The notes under the pieces: generated by a model
Told to the model about the DNA's origin: nothing
Seen by the model: only the letters and a program-made list of their open reading frames with translations
Databases searched by the model: none
Made by a program: the position numbers and the translations under genes
In this document: in pieces, positions 25,720 through 39,500 of the stretch
Numbering within the stretch: position 1 is the first letter of the stretch
Layout of the letters: each line of letters starts with the position of its first letter
Origin: Neodontobutis hainanensis
Taxonomy: Eukaryota; Chordata; Actinopteri; Gobiiformes; Odontobutidae
Reading direction: 5' to 3'
Assembly (NCBI GenBank): GCA_024349245.1
Contig: JALDNG010000814.1
Coordinates: 20,593-84,592 of the forward strand
DNA: 64,000 bases

Positions 25720-26300
25720 ATTTAATTGCAGATATAACACACACGCTAAAATTAATGCACCAATGTTTGAAGTCGTAACACTAAAACACTTGATTAAGTT
25801 GCCATTTACATCATTGATAAATTCTGTGAATCATTGAAATGTCAACGAACAGCTTATAGTTGTGTCTGACTACTTTTCTAAATTTGAAGAAGCATATACA
25901 TTTTCAAAAATTTACGCTTTCTCAGTTTACTAAAGCCTTTGTTGATAACTATGTTTCTGAGGTACAGAATTCCCTAAAGCTCTCCACACTAAAGAAGGTA
26001 CAAATAAAGAATCAGAGAGGATGCTAAATGTTTTCGAAAGCACCAGGACTAAAAAAACGAGAACCAGTTTGTACTATCCCAAATCATAGAGTATAGTCGA
26101 CGGCTTAAAAAATCTCTTTTGAAAAGAACTAGTGAAAACATTCGTTCTTTAGATAAGTGGGGAAAACGATTAGCATAAATCTTTTTCGCTTACATAACGT
26201 TTTGCCACATTTTGACTAAATTATCTACTTTCGAATTTATGTTTCACAAAAATGCTAAACTACATATTGATTTTATTAACGATATTGAAGAATTAAAAAA
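25720..26300 (+). pseudogene. Gypsy integrase remnant (copy A)
   Basis: Remains of the DDE integrase core. LIVVSDYFSKFEEAY at about 25852-25896 matches the family's Y-VV-DYFSKW-EAY strand. LHTKEGTNKES at about 25982-26014 matches HTDQGTNFES with the catalytic Asp changed to Lys. TRTKKTRTSLYYPKS followed by SIVDGL at 26040-26110 matches KTRTT-YHPQSDGMVER with the catalytic Glu changed to Asp. FAYITFCH and STFEFMF follow, as expected. All key residues are damaged. Confidence 0.85.
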
Positions 26301-26797
26301 ACATTGAGTCAAAGTGAAATTTCAAAATTCTTTGTAATGAGAGGATAAAATCAAAATATTCAAAAAAAAAATGTCCATGTATAATTACAGTAACTTAAGA
26401 TATCAAAATTTAAAATTTAGTTTAAACGTCTTCATTTTTCTCCCTATGATCAGAACCTTTGAAAAAAACTCTTAATTATGAAAGGAATGAAACGAAATAT
26501 TCGATGCCAGTACACCTTACATTTTTTGTATCAATAAACTTTACAACTTTCTAGGATGCACTTAAATAGCTGCATATTAGTTGAATAAAAGATATCACGA
26601 ATTGATCATAAAGAACCTGATACAAAATCTTGAATGTCCCAGCGCTTAAAGATACTGTTCAGAAGTAATTCTAAACGCCCACGATTTAATGTAAATCTAT
26701 CATGAATTTTCAGACCTTATTGCAATAACTCAAATTAAGAAATATACCAGAAACAAATATCTAGGATATACTGACGCTAGGTTTGAAGGGAAAGTGA

Positions 26798-26920
26798 TGT
26801 AACATGTCACGAAGTCACTAACTAGGGTTATATTCCTGCTAGGCGTTACCTAAAGAGCCTTTTCGTGTTGTGAATTTATTCTTTCATATTCCCACCAAAA
26901 AAGAATTGATTTGTACAACA
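26798..26920 (+). repeat. Putative 3' LTR of copy A (degenerate)
   Basis: Starts TGTAACATGTCACG directly after a purine-rich tract and could end in TACAACA at 26920, giving about 123 bp. The TG...CA ends and the position after the polypurine tract fit an LTR; similarity to the 5' copy is only moderate. Confidence 0.4.
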
Positions 26921-26925
26921 TAAAA

Positions 26926-29699
26926 GTATTTTTATAATTTAAAGAAAAAAAATCATTTATGAGAATAGAATATATTATGAAGTGATAATATCATAAATAT
27001 CGAAATTTCAATCTCGTATTTAAACCTAAGAAGATAAATATTTGAATATCTATCCTCAAAAATTTTGTGTTTTCTAACGTCATAAATTAACATGAAGATA
27101 TCAGAAAATATTATGTAAATTTAATTTTGAAAAATTTTATTTAAAATATATAATATTCAAATCCCTATAAATGTGATTTGTTAAAAAAAATTATAAGTAA
27201 TATTAATATCCATTTGAGTGTTTTAATAAATGATTTTAGACAAAATAAGGTGATAAAAATTGTAATTCTTATCCTGTTATCCTTAACTTAGGAAAATAAT
27301 TTAAAAACTAAAGAATTTATCTTTATTAATTCATTTAAGATTTATAATTAACACGAATTTAGACTTTTTAAAAATTCTAGTTTATTTAAACGTAAATTTT
27401 TGTTCTTTTTACTTTATATTTTAGAAATTTGGTCATAGAGACATAAAAATATAAAAAAGTATTATTTTATGATTTAAATGTATTCTTAAAAAAATAGATT
27501 TAATTTTCTGTCATTTTAATTTTAAAAAACAAATTAATCATTTTAAAATGCATTTATACACTTTATAAACTGAAAAAAAATCACAAAAAATTACCAAATA
27601 AATAAAAATAAATTGTTTTTTTATAATTATTTTCTAAAAAGGAAAAATTAATTGTAACTTCATTTTCAGAATCAAAATGAGTTTATTTTTTGCTCTCTAT
27701 AAAAAGTTTATTTTAATATATACATGTTTATTTACGGTTTATTTATAAAGCTATTAATTATCGATGTTTTTTTATCCGAATTAATTTTCATTTATAACTT
27801 TAAAAAAAACAAAAAAAAAGGTTAAATTTTAAGAAAAAAGTGTATAATGCAAAAATATAAAACATCGAACTTTTAAAAATGTGCAAGAAACTAATATTTT
27901 TGGTCATTAAAAATATTTTTAATTAATTTTTGTTTTATAATCATAATACATTATTGGGTATTTTCTAAAGATGAATAAAATTCTTTTCGTTGACACAATT
28001 TTATACTTATAAAATTACACATGAAATAAAATATGTAAAATTTTCAGTTTTAAACATCATTGTTTCTATTTTTTGAGACAATAATGATTTTTATTTCAAA
28101 ATAAATGAAATCACTTTATTTATTTTAATTAATTCAAAATTTATTCTATGTGATTTCAACAAAATTCCCCAAAAGCATCTTTATTGTTCATTATATAGAA
28201 AGAACTGTTCAATTTAACAAAAAAAAGCATAAATGTAAATATACGCTTGCACGTATTTAATTTTCCCAATATTTAGTAATGTTAAAATTATATAAAATGA
28301 AACTATTTTAATGGCGAAATATTTACTTAATGTAATAACCATAAATTTTGAAATAATTTTTGTGGTGAACGATTGAAAGACAATTTAAATTATGTTATAT
28401 TATGAAAATTTATTTGAAGTTTTATACATTATACAATTATTTTTATCTTTAATTTATGAAATGTCATCATTTGTTCTTTTTTAATCGTTTATGTTTAAAT
28501 TTTGAATATGTGTTCAACATTTTTGAGAATAATAAAATTATATTTGTTTATTAAAGGTAGAAAATGAAACAAAAATGCAAATTCAAGAAATCTCTATTAA
28601 TTATAAAAATATTTAAAAGTAAAAATACTTTCGAAATACTTATGATACATTTCTAATGATCGTAAGTTTAATACATTTAACTCATCAGTATTTTTTGAGT
28701 TTTTATGATTTTCAACAAAGTATATCAATCTAGAAAAAGTATTAAAGCTCTTTACTTTTCAAAAGAATGTTTAATTTTATCATGAAATTTTTCTGAAAAT
28801 AATATTTAAAAAAAATATAAATAATTTAAAATTATATTCAATAAAACAAGCATTTATTTATATTTCAAATACATAACTCTACGAGTGAACAGTTTAAAAG
28901 GCAAATACATACGGTTGTGAATCGATAAAATGCGACAATGTTAAATTTCGATTTGGAGACCGTCTGAGTGTTTTTCATAAAATTATACTCTATAAATTCT
29001 TATCATGTTTATTTGTTTAAGGAGGGTGACTAAAGTTTAATAATCTTAAATATTTCTGGTCATGGCAAAGTTTTAACTCCACTTAACTGAAAAACCATTA
29101 AATTTTGTTGTAAAATATATCTATAGCAGATAAAGTCATTTAATTGTAACCCATGCACGTTTTCATGATCAATTTTGGAACATATATGAAATAAAAAACC
29201 AATAGTATTTTCAAATATAATTGTTTTGTATTTCTTATAAAATGATATTTATACTTTAGGGTTGATATTTAATATTATACAGATATATAACATAGACTTA
29301 AATTTAAGTTTAACTGAGAAAACAATAAATTGTTGAAATTTTCACAATTTATGTCAAATACGTGATTAACAAATTATGAATGTTTTAAATAAATCTATCA
29401 AAAGATAAGAAATTCAATAAATTCATGAACAAAATTCGCAAATATTATCATTTTTATAGTTCGATACGAACAAATATCATTTTAGAAGTTTTAGACGTTA
29501 AAATATCCTACAAAGTTAAGATTGTTGATCATTTCCAATATTAATGATTATAAAAGCAGAATTTTATCCGTTGTTAGTATTTCGTTGATCTAAATCCCTT
29601 TGTAATCACAAACAATTAAATCAACAATAATTTAATCAAAAATTAAAATTAAAAAAATGCATTGATTATGATGTCAAATTCTCTAGGTTTTATGAATTG
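26926..29699. other. A+T-rich stretch between two retrotransposon remnants
   Basis: Extremely A+T-rich with many poly-A and poly-T runs; no gene, RNA or repeat array was recognised. Confidence 0.5.
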
Positions 29700-30589
29700 A
29701 TAAATGCCGAAAGCGTAAGGATGAAGCATGAATGTGTTTGATTTGGGTTTATTATAAATTTACATCCATCAGTTAGTGACTGAGGGGATTATGATAATGT
29801 TCAACTTGATTATTCCGATTAAATACCTGATCGACGAACTGGTAATAACAAATCAATCTTATGTAAAGTTGTCATACCAACTTTTCTCAAACCTAACGTA
29901 AGTCTGTCTTTCAGAGATCCGGTAAAAATTCTCTCAATGAAGTACTGTGACAAGGAAAACAATATAGCCGACGGGAAAAACCAAATACGACAGCATCTTA
30001 ACAAAGCCTAAGAAACCTGTACGAGAATACTTCTAGTATTCGCTTTGTAACATATATTCTTTAAGCTGTATCTATAAATTCTTCTAAAGAATTTTAGAGC
30101 TCTTTTATGCGTACGCCCCCACTCTGAATATGACAACAATTTTAACATGTCTGATCTCTTAATTCATGGAGTACATCTATCTTTCGATTCTTAAGTGAAG
30201 GAGAGTTGTGTTAGTTGAATCGACAAATTTAATATATTTGCAGACATCTTTTTCTATTTATTACATTCATCACCAATCTTCTGAGTTTCTCAACCAGCCA
30301 CTATCAATGAGCCTGTGAAAAGCTATAAACAGAAATCTATTCCAAAAGCTTACAAGCTAGCGGTCAAACACCATATAAACAACCAACTATAACTCTCCAG
30401 TTAGTGCGGATCCTCAACCATCTAAATTTATTCTGCATAAATGAATACATATTCCGAAAATGAGGATAAAAATTACATGTTATAAGTTGTATGCGAACTC
30501 TTAAGTATTATAAAATAGATTTTATATAATCCCTTATTGTCTTTTTTCAAACAATTATAAACCCAGTGCTGATATAGTTACTTTAGATC

Positions 30590-30690
30590 GAGTCAAAAAA
30601 GTCAATCTCGATGTATTGGTCGATACAGGAGTATTAGTTAGCTCAACTAGGAACTCTCTTATCAGCGATTGCTAACTGAAATCAGTCAAA
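30590..30690 (+). pseudogene. Gypsy aspartic protease remnant (copy B)
   Basis: NLDVLVDTGVLVSSTRNSLI contains the retroviral-type active-site triad DTG at 30621-30629 in the usual setting (hydrophobic-VDTG-hydrophobic-S). The protease would process the polyprotein. A stop follows soon after. Confidence 0.7.
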
Positions 30691-31079
30691 GAGCATTAAA
30701 ACAATATCTAGTGACTGGAAATAATATTAATCGGGATATACTCGGGATTTTTGCTCTATTTGGACCATCTTACAAGTGTTATTGCCATATTCTAGATCGT
30801 ATAACCCACGAAATTGTTTAAAAAAGTGACTTTATTCTGGCAAATGATTTTTGCATCGACTTAAATTATCTTTATGTTCTTATTCCATTGAACAAATTTT
30901 TAAGCTCAATCGATTCAACCATTGAAGACCTTGTAACTTCTAGAAAAATATAAATTTATTGTATTGGTCGAACTTGATAAGATCTTCTCACTGACATTGC
31001 AGAACATAAAATTCTAAACATATCTATTCACCCTTATAGTGTCTGCCACAGCATAAAACATATAAATAAAAACAGAGAA

Positions 31080-31650
31080 ATCTCTGATCTAACATGAAAG
31101 AAATCTGCCTTCAGACATCATCTATCCCGGTCGAAGCCAATGATATATACCTGAAGTATTTATAAAGAAAGGAAAGAAACTTTCGTTTAAATATCGAAAA
31201 TAGGAACTGATTTAAGTCAAAATTAAAGATACGTACATTCTATCGTTAATGCATGATCATTTGGAAATGCTAGGTTATTCTTACACTTTCACATAGTTAT
31301 ATCTCTGAAAACGTTTACTGGCAATTCTCGGTTTCAGAGTAAGTCAGAAATCACAAAATTCTCTCTTTTATCTGAATTTGATAAATTCTAATTTAACAAG
31401 CTTCCGTTTGACTTTGTAAAAGCCACCTGCAACGTTTGAACCGATTATTGATAAAATTATTGAAAATTTTCAAATCGCTGATGACAATTAGTTGAAATTA
31501 TATTCTACTTAATTTAATTAGACTATCACTTAGAAATATTATAAACTATCCTTATTATTTTCAAAAGTAGCAGGACTCATTATTCATCCAAATAAATGTT
31601 TTTATGGAAAGAGTAAGTTTAATTTTCATTGAATAATGATAACTGACATA
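31080..31650 (+). pseudogene. Gypsy reverse transcriptase remnant (copy B)
   Basis: Pieces in three frames give, in order, KIKDTY, HDHLEMLGYSYTF, PFDFVKA, then DKIIENF and AGLIIHPNKCFYGKS. These follow the family plan IKD-YPLP-IDD-L-LG, MPFGL-NAP-TF, a DKI-G helix, the YLDD region and AGL-I-P-KC-F. The catalytic YLDD is replaced by an unreadable stretch (LKLYST). Downstream KELESFLRKVNFYQKI matches the connection domain (EL-SFLG-NFYRKFI). Confidence 0.8.
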
Positions 31651-31909
31651 AAAATTGCTCCTTACCAAGAGAACCTCAAACCTATATCAAACTAGCAAAC
31701 ACCACAAAACTTTAAAGAATTGGAATCATTCCTTCGAAAGTAAATTTTTACCAGAAGATTACAACTCATTTAGCTCATACATGTTTCCCACCATACAGGT
31801 TATTTTATAAGAATACTTCGTGGTTTTTGATAACCTCAAAAACGCTGAATTTCGAAAACTATAAGAGGATATGGCTAATATAGTCTAGCTAAATTTTATA
31901 AACCTAGAA

Positions 31910-32265
31910 ATTCATTTTGAGCTATCATGTGATGCTTAAGATTAGGTTATTTGATCAGTCATGAATAAATATCGGGCTTTAGCATGCCAATCTATAATAA
32001 TTGCAAAAAGTTGAATGCAGTTTTTAAATTTCTTTCTACTGTTGATAATTTTACCTTGCCATAGTATCTGCTGAATAAAAAAATCACATCGCTCTGCATT
32101 CAGACGTAGATTTACAATAGTTATGGATCACAAAAATCTTATTTACCCTTAATCAAGTTAGTATCTTAAAGGACAAAAATCACACTAGATTTAAGAACTC
32201 TAAAGTTATGATAAAGATATCGCTCATATCCCTGGAATCAAAAATACCTTAGATGACGTTCTACC
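31910..32265 (+). pseudogene. Gypsy RNase H remnant (copy B)
   Basis: FELSCDA at about 31917 corresponds to F-L-TDAS, RFTIVMDHKNLIY at about 32110-32150 to the F-V-TDHK-L strand, and ISLISLESKIP...DV to the I-Y-PGK-N--AD segment before integrase. The order and spacing fit an RNase H domain that would remove RNA from the hybrid; several stops interrupt it. Confidence 0.7.
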
Positions 32266-32399
32266 CCGTCCTATCCTAGGACTCACATTTATTCACACCA
32301 TCAATCTTATTTGTGAACATGAAAAAGATCTCAATATTTTATGAAAACTTTATTTACTAGAATCTATCTTTTAATTTTTAATAATCTGATCTTGTCCAA

Positions 32400-33130
32400 A
32401 ATGGAATTCATATGCAAAAATCGCACTCTGGCATGTGACATTACATTTCAAATCGTTTACAACAAGAGTATTTCGATAGAGCGCATTGAAGTTGACTTGG
32501 CCATCAAGGCGTAGAGAAAACCCTCTTACTCATCAACAGGTAGTCTTATCGCCATAAAATAAAAAACGATATCAGCTCATTGATTATGGATTATTCCTTT
32601 TGTGCAATGAAAAAATAAAAAAAAACACACATAAGACCTATCGTGGTCATATAAAACCATGTAACGAAATAATTTTCTTGTCGGTTGACACAACATGATC
32701 ATTAACTCTAACGAAACAAGGCAATAAGTACATAATGATTTATGTTAATAAACTGACAACATGGATTGAAGCAAAGGCTCTACCGGATCAAAAATATACA
32801 AGGACCGCATACGCAATGATCTTATGCGTTATTTTCTATTTCGGAATCCCAGATCGAATACATAGTAATCAAGTTTCCCATTTTGAATCTTAAATATTTG
32901 AATATGTTGCTGAGATTTAAGGAATAATAAAATCCGTTCATCACCATACCATAAATGTAGCAAAAGCTAGATTTCACGAGAAAATTGAACAATAAAGGAA
33001 CAATTGCGACATTACTTAAATATACATCAAAATGACTCAGATTACTGCTATCACCTTGTTCTGTACGCATTAATAGAGATGCCAAATACCTCTTCTCAAC
33101 ATAATCAGGTGAAATGATTAACCGTGAAAA
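32400..33130 (+). pseudogene. Gypsy integrase remnant (copy B)
   Basis: A well-preserved stretch at 32730-32900 reads MIYVNKLTTWIEAKALPDQ, then FGIPDRIHSN and HFES, matching the integrase core I-VD--T-WIEA-AL-D ... FG-PD-IHSDQG-HFES. The first catalytic Asp may survive in SVDTT (32687-32689). The second is Asn (32867-32869). The region of the catalytic Glu reads AKARFHEKIEQ instead of AERF, so the Glu is lost. QITAITLFCTH at about 33030 is the remnant of the helix after it. Confidence 0.88.
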
Positions 33131-33439
33131 AATTTTAATGCCATTGGATTTAGAATTAATTTCTTGCTGTTCCCTTCATATCTAAGTTGATTATCATGCC
33201 CTAGTCTCCTTTGTTCACTACACCCAAAATAAAGTTGAATAAATTTTTAATTTGGCTCACGAAAGAGAGTAGCAAGGATAGTCGATGTAATTAAAATCTA
33301 ACCTTGATTAAATATTCGATTGATAACATTTTAACTATAAGATCAAAGAGAAAAAATAAACTACTGCCAAGTTTTCCATTTGACCTTACATAATTATAAA
33401 TGCTAACTACCCATTTTACTTAATCGAAAATACTGTTTT

Positions 33440-33521
33440 TCGATTCATGAAACCCAAGAGGCGTGGTGATCATCTTATCCCTTATAAAAGATCTTCAGAT
33501 AAGGAAACTCAGGAAGGATAA
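33440..33521 (+). pseudogene. End of pol of copy B
   Basis: RGDHLIPYKRSSDKETQEG with a TAA at 33519-33521 resembles the H-V-RL-PYK ending that follows the integrase in many Gypsy elements. A purine-rich stretch (GGAAACTCAGGAAGGA) just before the stop may be the polypurine tract. Confidence 0.5.
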
Positions 33522-33525
33522 TTAA

Positions 33526-36500
33526 TGAATTATTACGATGACTTACGAAGATTAAAGATTATTTTTTAAGTATAATCTTACATTCTTCGATGTGGAAACG
33601 TACAAAATTACATTTTTGATTTATTTAATTTAATAAAGCTGATCTATATTTAAATTCAAATGATTTTGAATTTTTTATGAATTTTTTTTAATGTAATTCA
33701 TGTTATAATAATTACATGATTCTAAATTTGTAATATAATTTACAGCATAATTCTTAAAAAAAATGACATGTTTAAATTTATAAATTTAGTTTATAAATGA
33801 AAAAATTGAATAAACAAGCCATATCGTTTGTATTGTAGTTAATAGAAAGCATATAATTTTATTGAAGTAATCAATCAGACGATATTTATCTTTTTATTAT
33901 TTCAATTAAAAAGTATCTCAATTGAAGTGATTTAGAAAATAAAATTCAAACACAAAATATAAATATGATATAAGACATAGTTCGTTTGATCAATTTTTCA
34001 ATCGGGAATTATTTATCTTTTACTATTTATGGAAGATATTGTTTTTTTGAGGACATCATTACATAATTTCAAGATGATCACACGATAAATAAGGAACATT
34101 TAACAAAATTAGTAACAATTAAAAGAGGACATAACTTAGATGTAAAAGAATAAATATGCTCATTTTAAATAATAATATATATCCTTTCATGTTACTCAAT
34201 CAAACAGATTTATCTTGAGTAACGTTAGATTATAGATGGTACATATCAAAGCATTGTATACATAAATATAATCTAGATTGGCAAATGTGTATTGTTCTTT
34301 CATCGTTTATAAAATAATTAAACCTACTCAAAGCTACCATGACCAATAATAGTGTTTTTAGTATATATAATATAAAATACGATTTTTCTCACAGATATTT
34401 TGTATCTTTAATGAATAAGCCTTTTTTAATTTTAGTTACGTAGGTTAATCCCCGTTTTATAACAGAGCATACTCTCTTAAAATAAACCTTTAAACAACGT
34501 TTTTTATATATCATGATATCTTGAAGATTAAATTCCTAAAACTCTCTTAATATTTTAAATGATGATAAATTGCTTATACAATCACTTTTAAAGACATGAT
34601 AAAATTTAACACATTTAGAAAGAAATAATGTTTCATAATTATCTATCTCACACTCATGTATTTTGAATTTTTTCCCTTTATTTTTTTGGGAAATGTGATC
34701 AAAAGCAATGATGAAATTAACACAATATATTATCATCAAAAATTCTTTATGTGTTGTAACACAAATATTCGATCATAAAGATATCAGCAGGTATTAAAAA
34801 ATTATTCGAATGTGTACACACAGATTAAACGTGGTCGCGAAAAAATAAGAGTTTAAAGACACTTTCGGGTTTAATTATCTTGAATTTTCAATTTTAAAAT
34901 AAAAAAGATTGAAACGTTATTTATTGTGGAAGTTTATGGGTTTGAATCGCAGATTGAACTATCTTAATATAAATTTGTGAAATTATGATTATTATACCTC
35001 GGTAAAACTTCTTTCAACATAGAAAATGATCCAGAAAATTGGAAACCAGGGATGAATTGTTAAACCCGAGTAATATAAATTTTTAAACTTCATATGTTTG
35101 GTTTAAATGTTCTACCATGCTCTCGAAGAATTAAGATTCCAATGATCAGAAAACTATTGCTCTCTATAACTTTTAAATTACTAACTGCATATTTTCATAT
35201 TTCTAAAATTTACCTTAATTGAGGTTAAATAATGTAAAAACATAATTTGAAAGTGTTTGACAATTTTCAGTCAATAATTTTAATGACTATAATGAATATT
35301 GAACTTATGTAATACATAAGATGCTGATTCGACGTTACCATTAACTTTCTTCTGAAACATATAAGCAATAACAGACCGTATCTAGTAACAATGTTCAACA
35401 AAATTGATATTTCATAAATATCAGTATTTTGTTAAATCTTCTTTTTTATTTTAATCAAGAGTCATCTATTTTGCTAGCAATTAGATATGTTCATTTAATC
35501 TCGAAATATTCGAAAAATTAATTCTAAAAACAGACACAAAATGATCTATATACAGATAATATTTTGAACATTTTTCCTTAATATAAATCTTAAAATAACT
35601 TAAAATAATTATCACAAAAATACTTTTCATGTTATTAAAGGTAAATTTAATTTATTTATGAGAATTATTTGTTATTTATTCTATTTCTCATAAAAAAGAA
35701 TAATATTTGAGTTTATATGATAATATTTACTCTGAGAATCAAATTATACGTGTAAAAGAAACATATTCGTTCGTATTTAATTAAAAAATATTAAAAAGCT
35801 AATATATGAAGGAAAGAGAAACACAATTCATTTATCTATATAATTCATTCAAATAAAAAAAATTGATATTAAATTAATAATTTTACTGCCTTATTTTTTC
35901 ATTTTAATTATTGACGAAAAAATTTGAACATAAATAATTGTAAATTAAAAATTTCACGATAGATCTTAAAATAGAAATTGTATGAAATAAAAAATTATAA
36001 TTTGAAATATTAAAAAGTAAACTGTCTTAAAATTCTTGGCAGATATTTAAAATATTTTATTACTATTTCCAATAAAGATAGAAAAACGTTAAGACTTTAA
36101 TTTAAAATTTATTTCGTATAACAGTATTTACTTGAAAACGAACAATTTAAAAGTTACAAAAAATTGTTTTAAATTATCTAGACAATAAACTGATTTTATA
36201 CTTCTGTTATATAAGCTGTTTTTGAAGGAAATTTACAAACGTGTAGGACGAGAATGATTTTTAAAATTTACAATCAACAAAATGTGATGTTTATTTGTTT
36301 TTTCCTGTATCTTAAATAATTTATACTATCTCCTGTAGTGGAGAAAAACAGATGAATATGGTTTCGCCTGTACAATGTCATTGTTTGATTATCTTATTAA
36401 AAGTATTTAAAATCATTTCTAAGAAATATTACTTTGTATATTTATTAATTCATTAACTGTAGGTGTGCAACAATCATGAAGATAAAAATTTTCGAAGAGA

Positions 36501-39500
36501 GGGAAAAGAACAATAATTGAGAGGCCAAATCTTATCAACCTCTGAATTAATCAATTATGACTATCTTTATAATAATTTGATCAGTTAGACAATTTACAAA
36601 TCTGGAAAATTAAAATGTTTATAGCCATACACATTAAAAGAAATAAAATAATAAACATATTTCAATTTTCATGTTTATACCGATCTTCAGCGAGTATAAA
36701 ACAAACTTTATGTTAGCTTCATCGAATTAAAGAAATAAAGCCAATTTCCAAAATAAATAATAAAAAAAATTCGATAATAAAATCAATTTTATTACTAAAA
36801 ATTTAACTTTAATATAATTCTGAAAGATGAAAAATGTTTCTTATCAATTATCGGTATTAAATTGATATATTCAGTATGATTTTGTCATTTAAATTTTTAA
36901 CTGTTAAAATAAAACTATTTGAAATATACTCAACTCTAATAATTATCTACTTTACTTAATTTTTATTCTTATCCATTTATTTTGTATTCAATCGTAAAAT
37001 GCATAATTATCGGTGAATATAACGAATTCCTTTTTCTATTTACGCGGATGCACAAATATTTGAGTATTACATAGTTTTTGATGGCAGATTTATTTATCAA
37101 AATTTTAGAGATTTAATATAAAACGACTTGAAGATCAAAATTTAAATAAAAGATACTTTTCGCAAAAAATATTATCGATATTAATTTATTTTATCTATAT
37201 TTACAATTAATTACAGAAAATAAAATGAGAGAAATTACACAATTATAAACTGCCATAGAGTGAAATAGTAATTTCTTATTATATGTTGTTTTCATATTTT
37301 TTTATTGAATAAGGCCATTCAAGAAAATTTATACTCATATATTTTATCAATTTTGAAATCATTTAAAAAAATATACAATTTGAAGATAAAGAAATGACAA
37401 AATTAATGACTAAACTCTCAATTATATATTCCTTAGACTATAAATTAATTTTTTACTCATAAAAATTTATCTCTGTTGAAAATGAAATTCTCCCTCTTTA
37501 CGTTTTTTATCTAATAGTAATTAGTATCATAAAGAGAAAAAATATTTTTTAATTTAACATAATATCATTTTTTAAACAAAACAAATATTTTCGAAATTTC
37601 AGAGCAGTTTTTAAATAATTACAAAAATAAATTGACTTTAATGCTCACTATTTTGACGTGGTTCCATCTTTTGAATTTTTATGTTTGCATCTTATTAATT
37701 TGAGGATATTGTTTGTTGTAGCTGCTCTTTTTATTCATCATTTCTCGATACCTCTCAAATTCTAAACAAATAATTATAAATTTAATATGTCAAAAACTTA
37801 AATACTTCAAAATATTTTATTTTCTAAGTACTGTGATAAAAATATTTGCTTGAATATAATTTTTTTAAATAAAACAAATTATGTAATTAAATATTTTATA
37901 GTATTTATGTATAAATAATGTAATTTAAATTATAATATGGAAGAACACGAATAAATATGTTCTTTACGTAATAGATTAAAGTATTTTGAAAAAATTAATT
38001 TTTCATATCATTTATTATCATATTTTAATAAACTTATATTTTGAATAAATTTTTAAATATATATTTTTGCCTATACAGTTCACAAATCTTTTTCTTAATG
38101 ATTTATTCCAAGTCAAAATTCAGCAAATAATCAATTTTTTTCATAGGTAATACGTAAAAAGATAAAAAAGTAAGTATAATTAATTATAAGATTAGCCTTA
38201 ATAGTTTAAGCAGGCGCGGAATTTATTAAATATTTTTACCAATAAAAATATTTGATAAAATACATCTGGCTACATTGATAAATTTATTATCTGACAAAAA
38301 AACATTTAGAAAAGTTGAAAATGCTAATAAATCCCTTTTCAACAGTTTAAATGATATCATATTATAATTGTAAACAAAATTTAGTAGATATATTTAAAAA
38401 AACAACTAGAAATTTTGATATTTATAAGTTTTATTTTATATAAATTTCTAAAAGCTATAAATTATTTTTTCGCTTGAACATAAATAAATTTCAGAAAATA
38501 AACATTCCAAAAATATTAAATTACATAAATGAAAATAATTGTTAAGAATAAAAATTATTATTTATTGTTTATTTTCTCTTTGACTTACCTCCAATGTTCA
38601 AATAAATATTTTTGTCAGCTAAAATATGTTATCTAATATTCAAGCATTGTATTTAAAATATTTTCATTTTTTCAAAATTACTATTTTATAAAACATGTTT
38701 AGTTTATATGATATATATTTATGTTTGATTTAATAAATAGTTTGATCCCTGTATTAAGATAAATTCTCAAATTATGAAAGGAATAAAGTGATTTGAAATA
38801 TAATCAACTTCTGAATATGATAAAATAAATATTCAGATATTTTCACATTTGAGTGTTTTTTGTAAATCTAAAGATAATTTACATATTATTCATTTAACGA
38901 TTATGTTTATTATCCTCTATTACAGATAAAATTAATTACAATAATAAACATAATTAAACTCTTCTAAAGATGTATAAATAAAATGGATGGATAAGTGTTT
39001 AAATTTGATTTTTATTTGGTTCATTATAAATATATAAGGACTATATAACAATGTGTAATGAACTATCCATTATGTACAAAAAATAAACCTATTAAAATAT
39101 GTTTTGAAATATACACATTAATTCAGAGAAAAAAGTTAAAAGAGAAATATAATTGTTTAATCATTAATCAATTATCATTCTTTTTGTTGTATACTGTTTT
39201 TTAGTTCAGTAATTTTATCATGTTTTATCGTCAAAAATATCGTGATGAATTACTCAATTAAAATTTTTAACGAAAAATATAAGCTTAATTTGAAGTATTA
39301 TATTTAATATTTATGTCTCTTTAATACTTTCGGTGATGAAAAATATGAAAAAATAGACTAAATATATATTTTTTCACTTTATAAATTACATAATCTCAAT
39401 ATTTAAGAGAAAACTATATTTTAATGATCATAGAGTTAAATGCTGATAAAATTATTGTTGATCGTAACTTATTATAAATTATTCAAACCCATATTTCAAC

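Larger units (their letters stand above)
22702..26920 (+). mobile_element. Decayed Ty3/Gypsy retrotransposon, copy A
   Basis: About 4.2 kb of less A+T-rich sequence with pol remnants in the order reverse transcriptase, probable RNase H and integrase, all on the plus strand, the order of Ty3/Gypsy elements. A purine tract GAAGGGAAAGTGA at 26785-26797 is followed by TGTAACATGTCACG, which looks like a polypurine tract and the start of the 3' LTR. A similar start, TATAACAAGTCACA, lies at 22702. The flanks CAAAA (22697-22701) and TAAAA (26921-26925) could be a decayed 5-bp target duplication. Stops and frameshifts are scattered throughout. No gag is recognisable with confidence in 22.84-24.1 kb. 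Confidence 0.8.
29700..33521 (+). mobile_element. Decayed Ty3/Gypsy retrotransposon, copy B
   Basis: About 3.8 kb with recognisable protease, reverse transcriptase, RNase H, integrase and pol C-terminus in the Ty3/Gypsy order on the plus strand. The first 900 bases would be gag but have no clear motif. The LTRs are not identifiable. Motifs differ from copy A and from the element at 47-51 kb, so it is a separate family. Many stops, shifts and lost catalytic residues show it is dead. Confidence 0.85.

Noticed and set aside
29819..30004. 61-codon minus frame at the 5' end of copy B
   Set aside because: Antisense within the retrotransposon, no motif, length expected by chance.
32822..33085. 87-codon minus frame
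   Set aside because: Exactly antisense to the well-supported integrase remnant of copy B.
38205..38222. AGGCGCGGA as a possible solo LTR fragment of the 47-kb element
   Set aside because: Only AGGCGCG is shared with the LTR; the flanks do not match.
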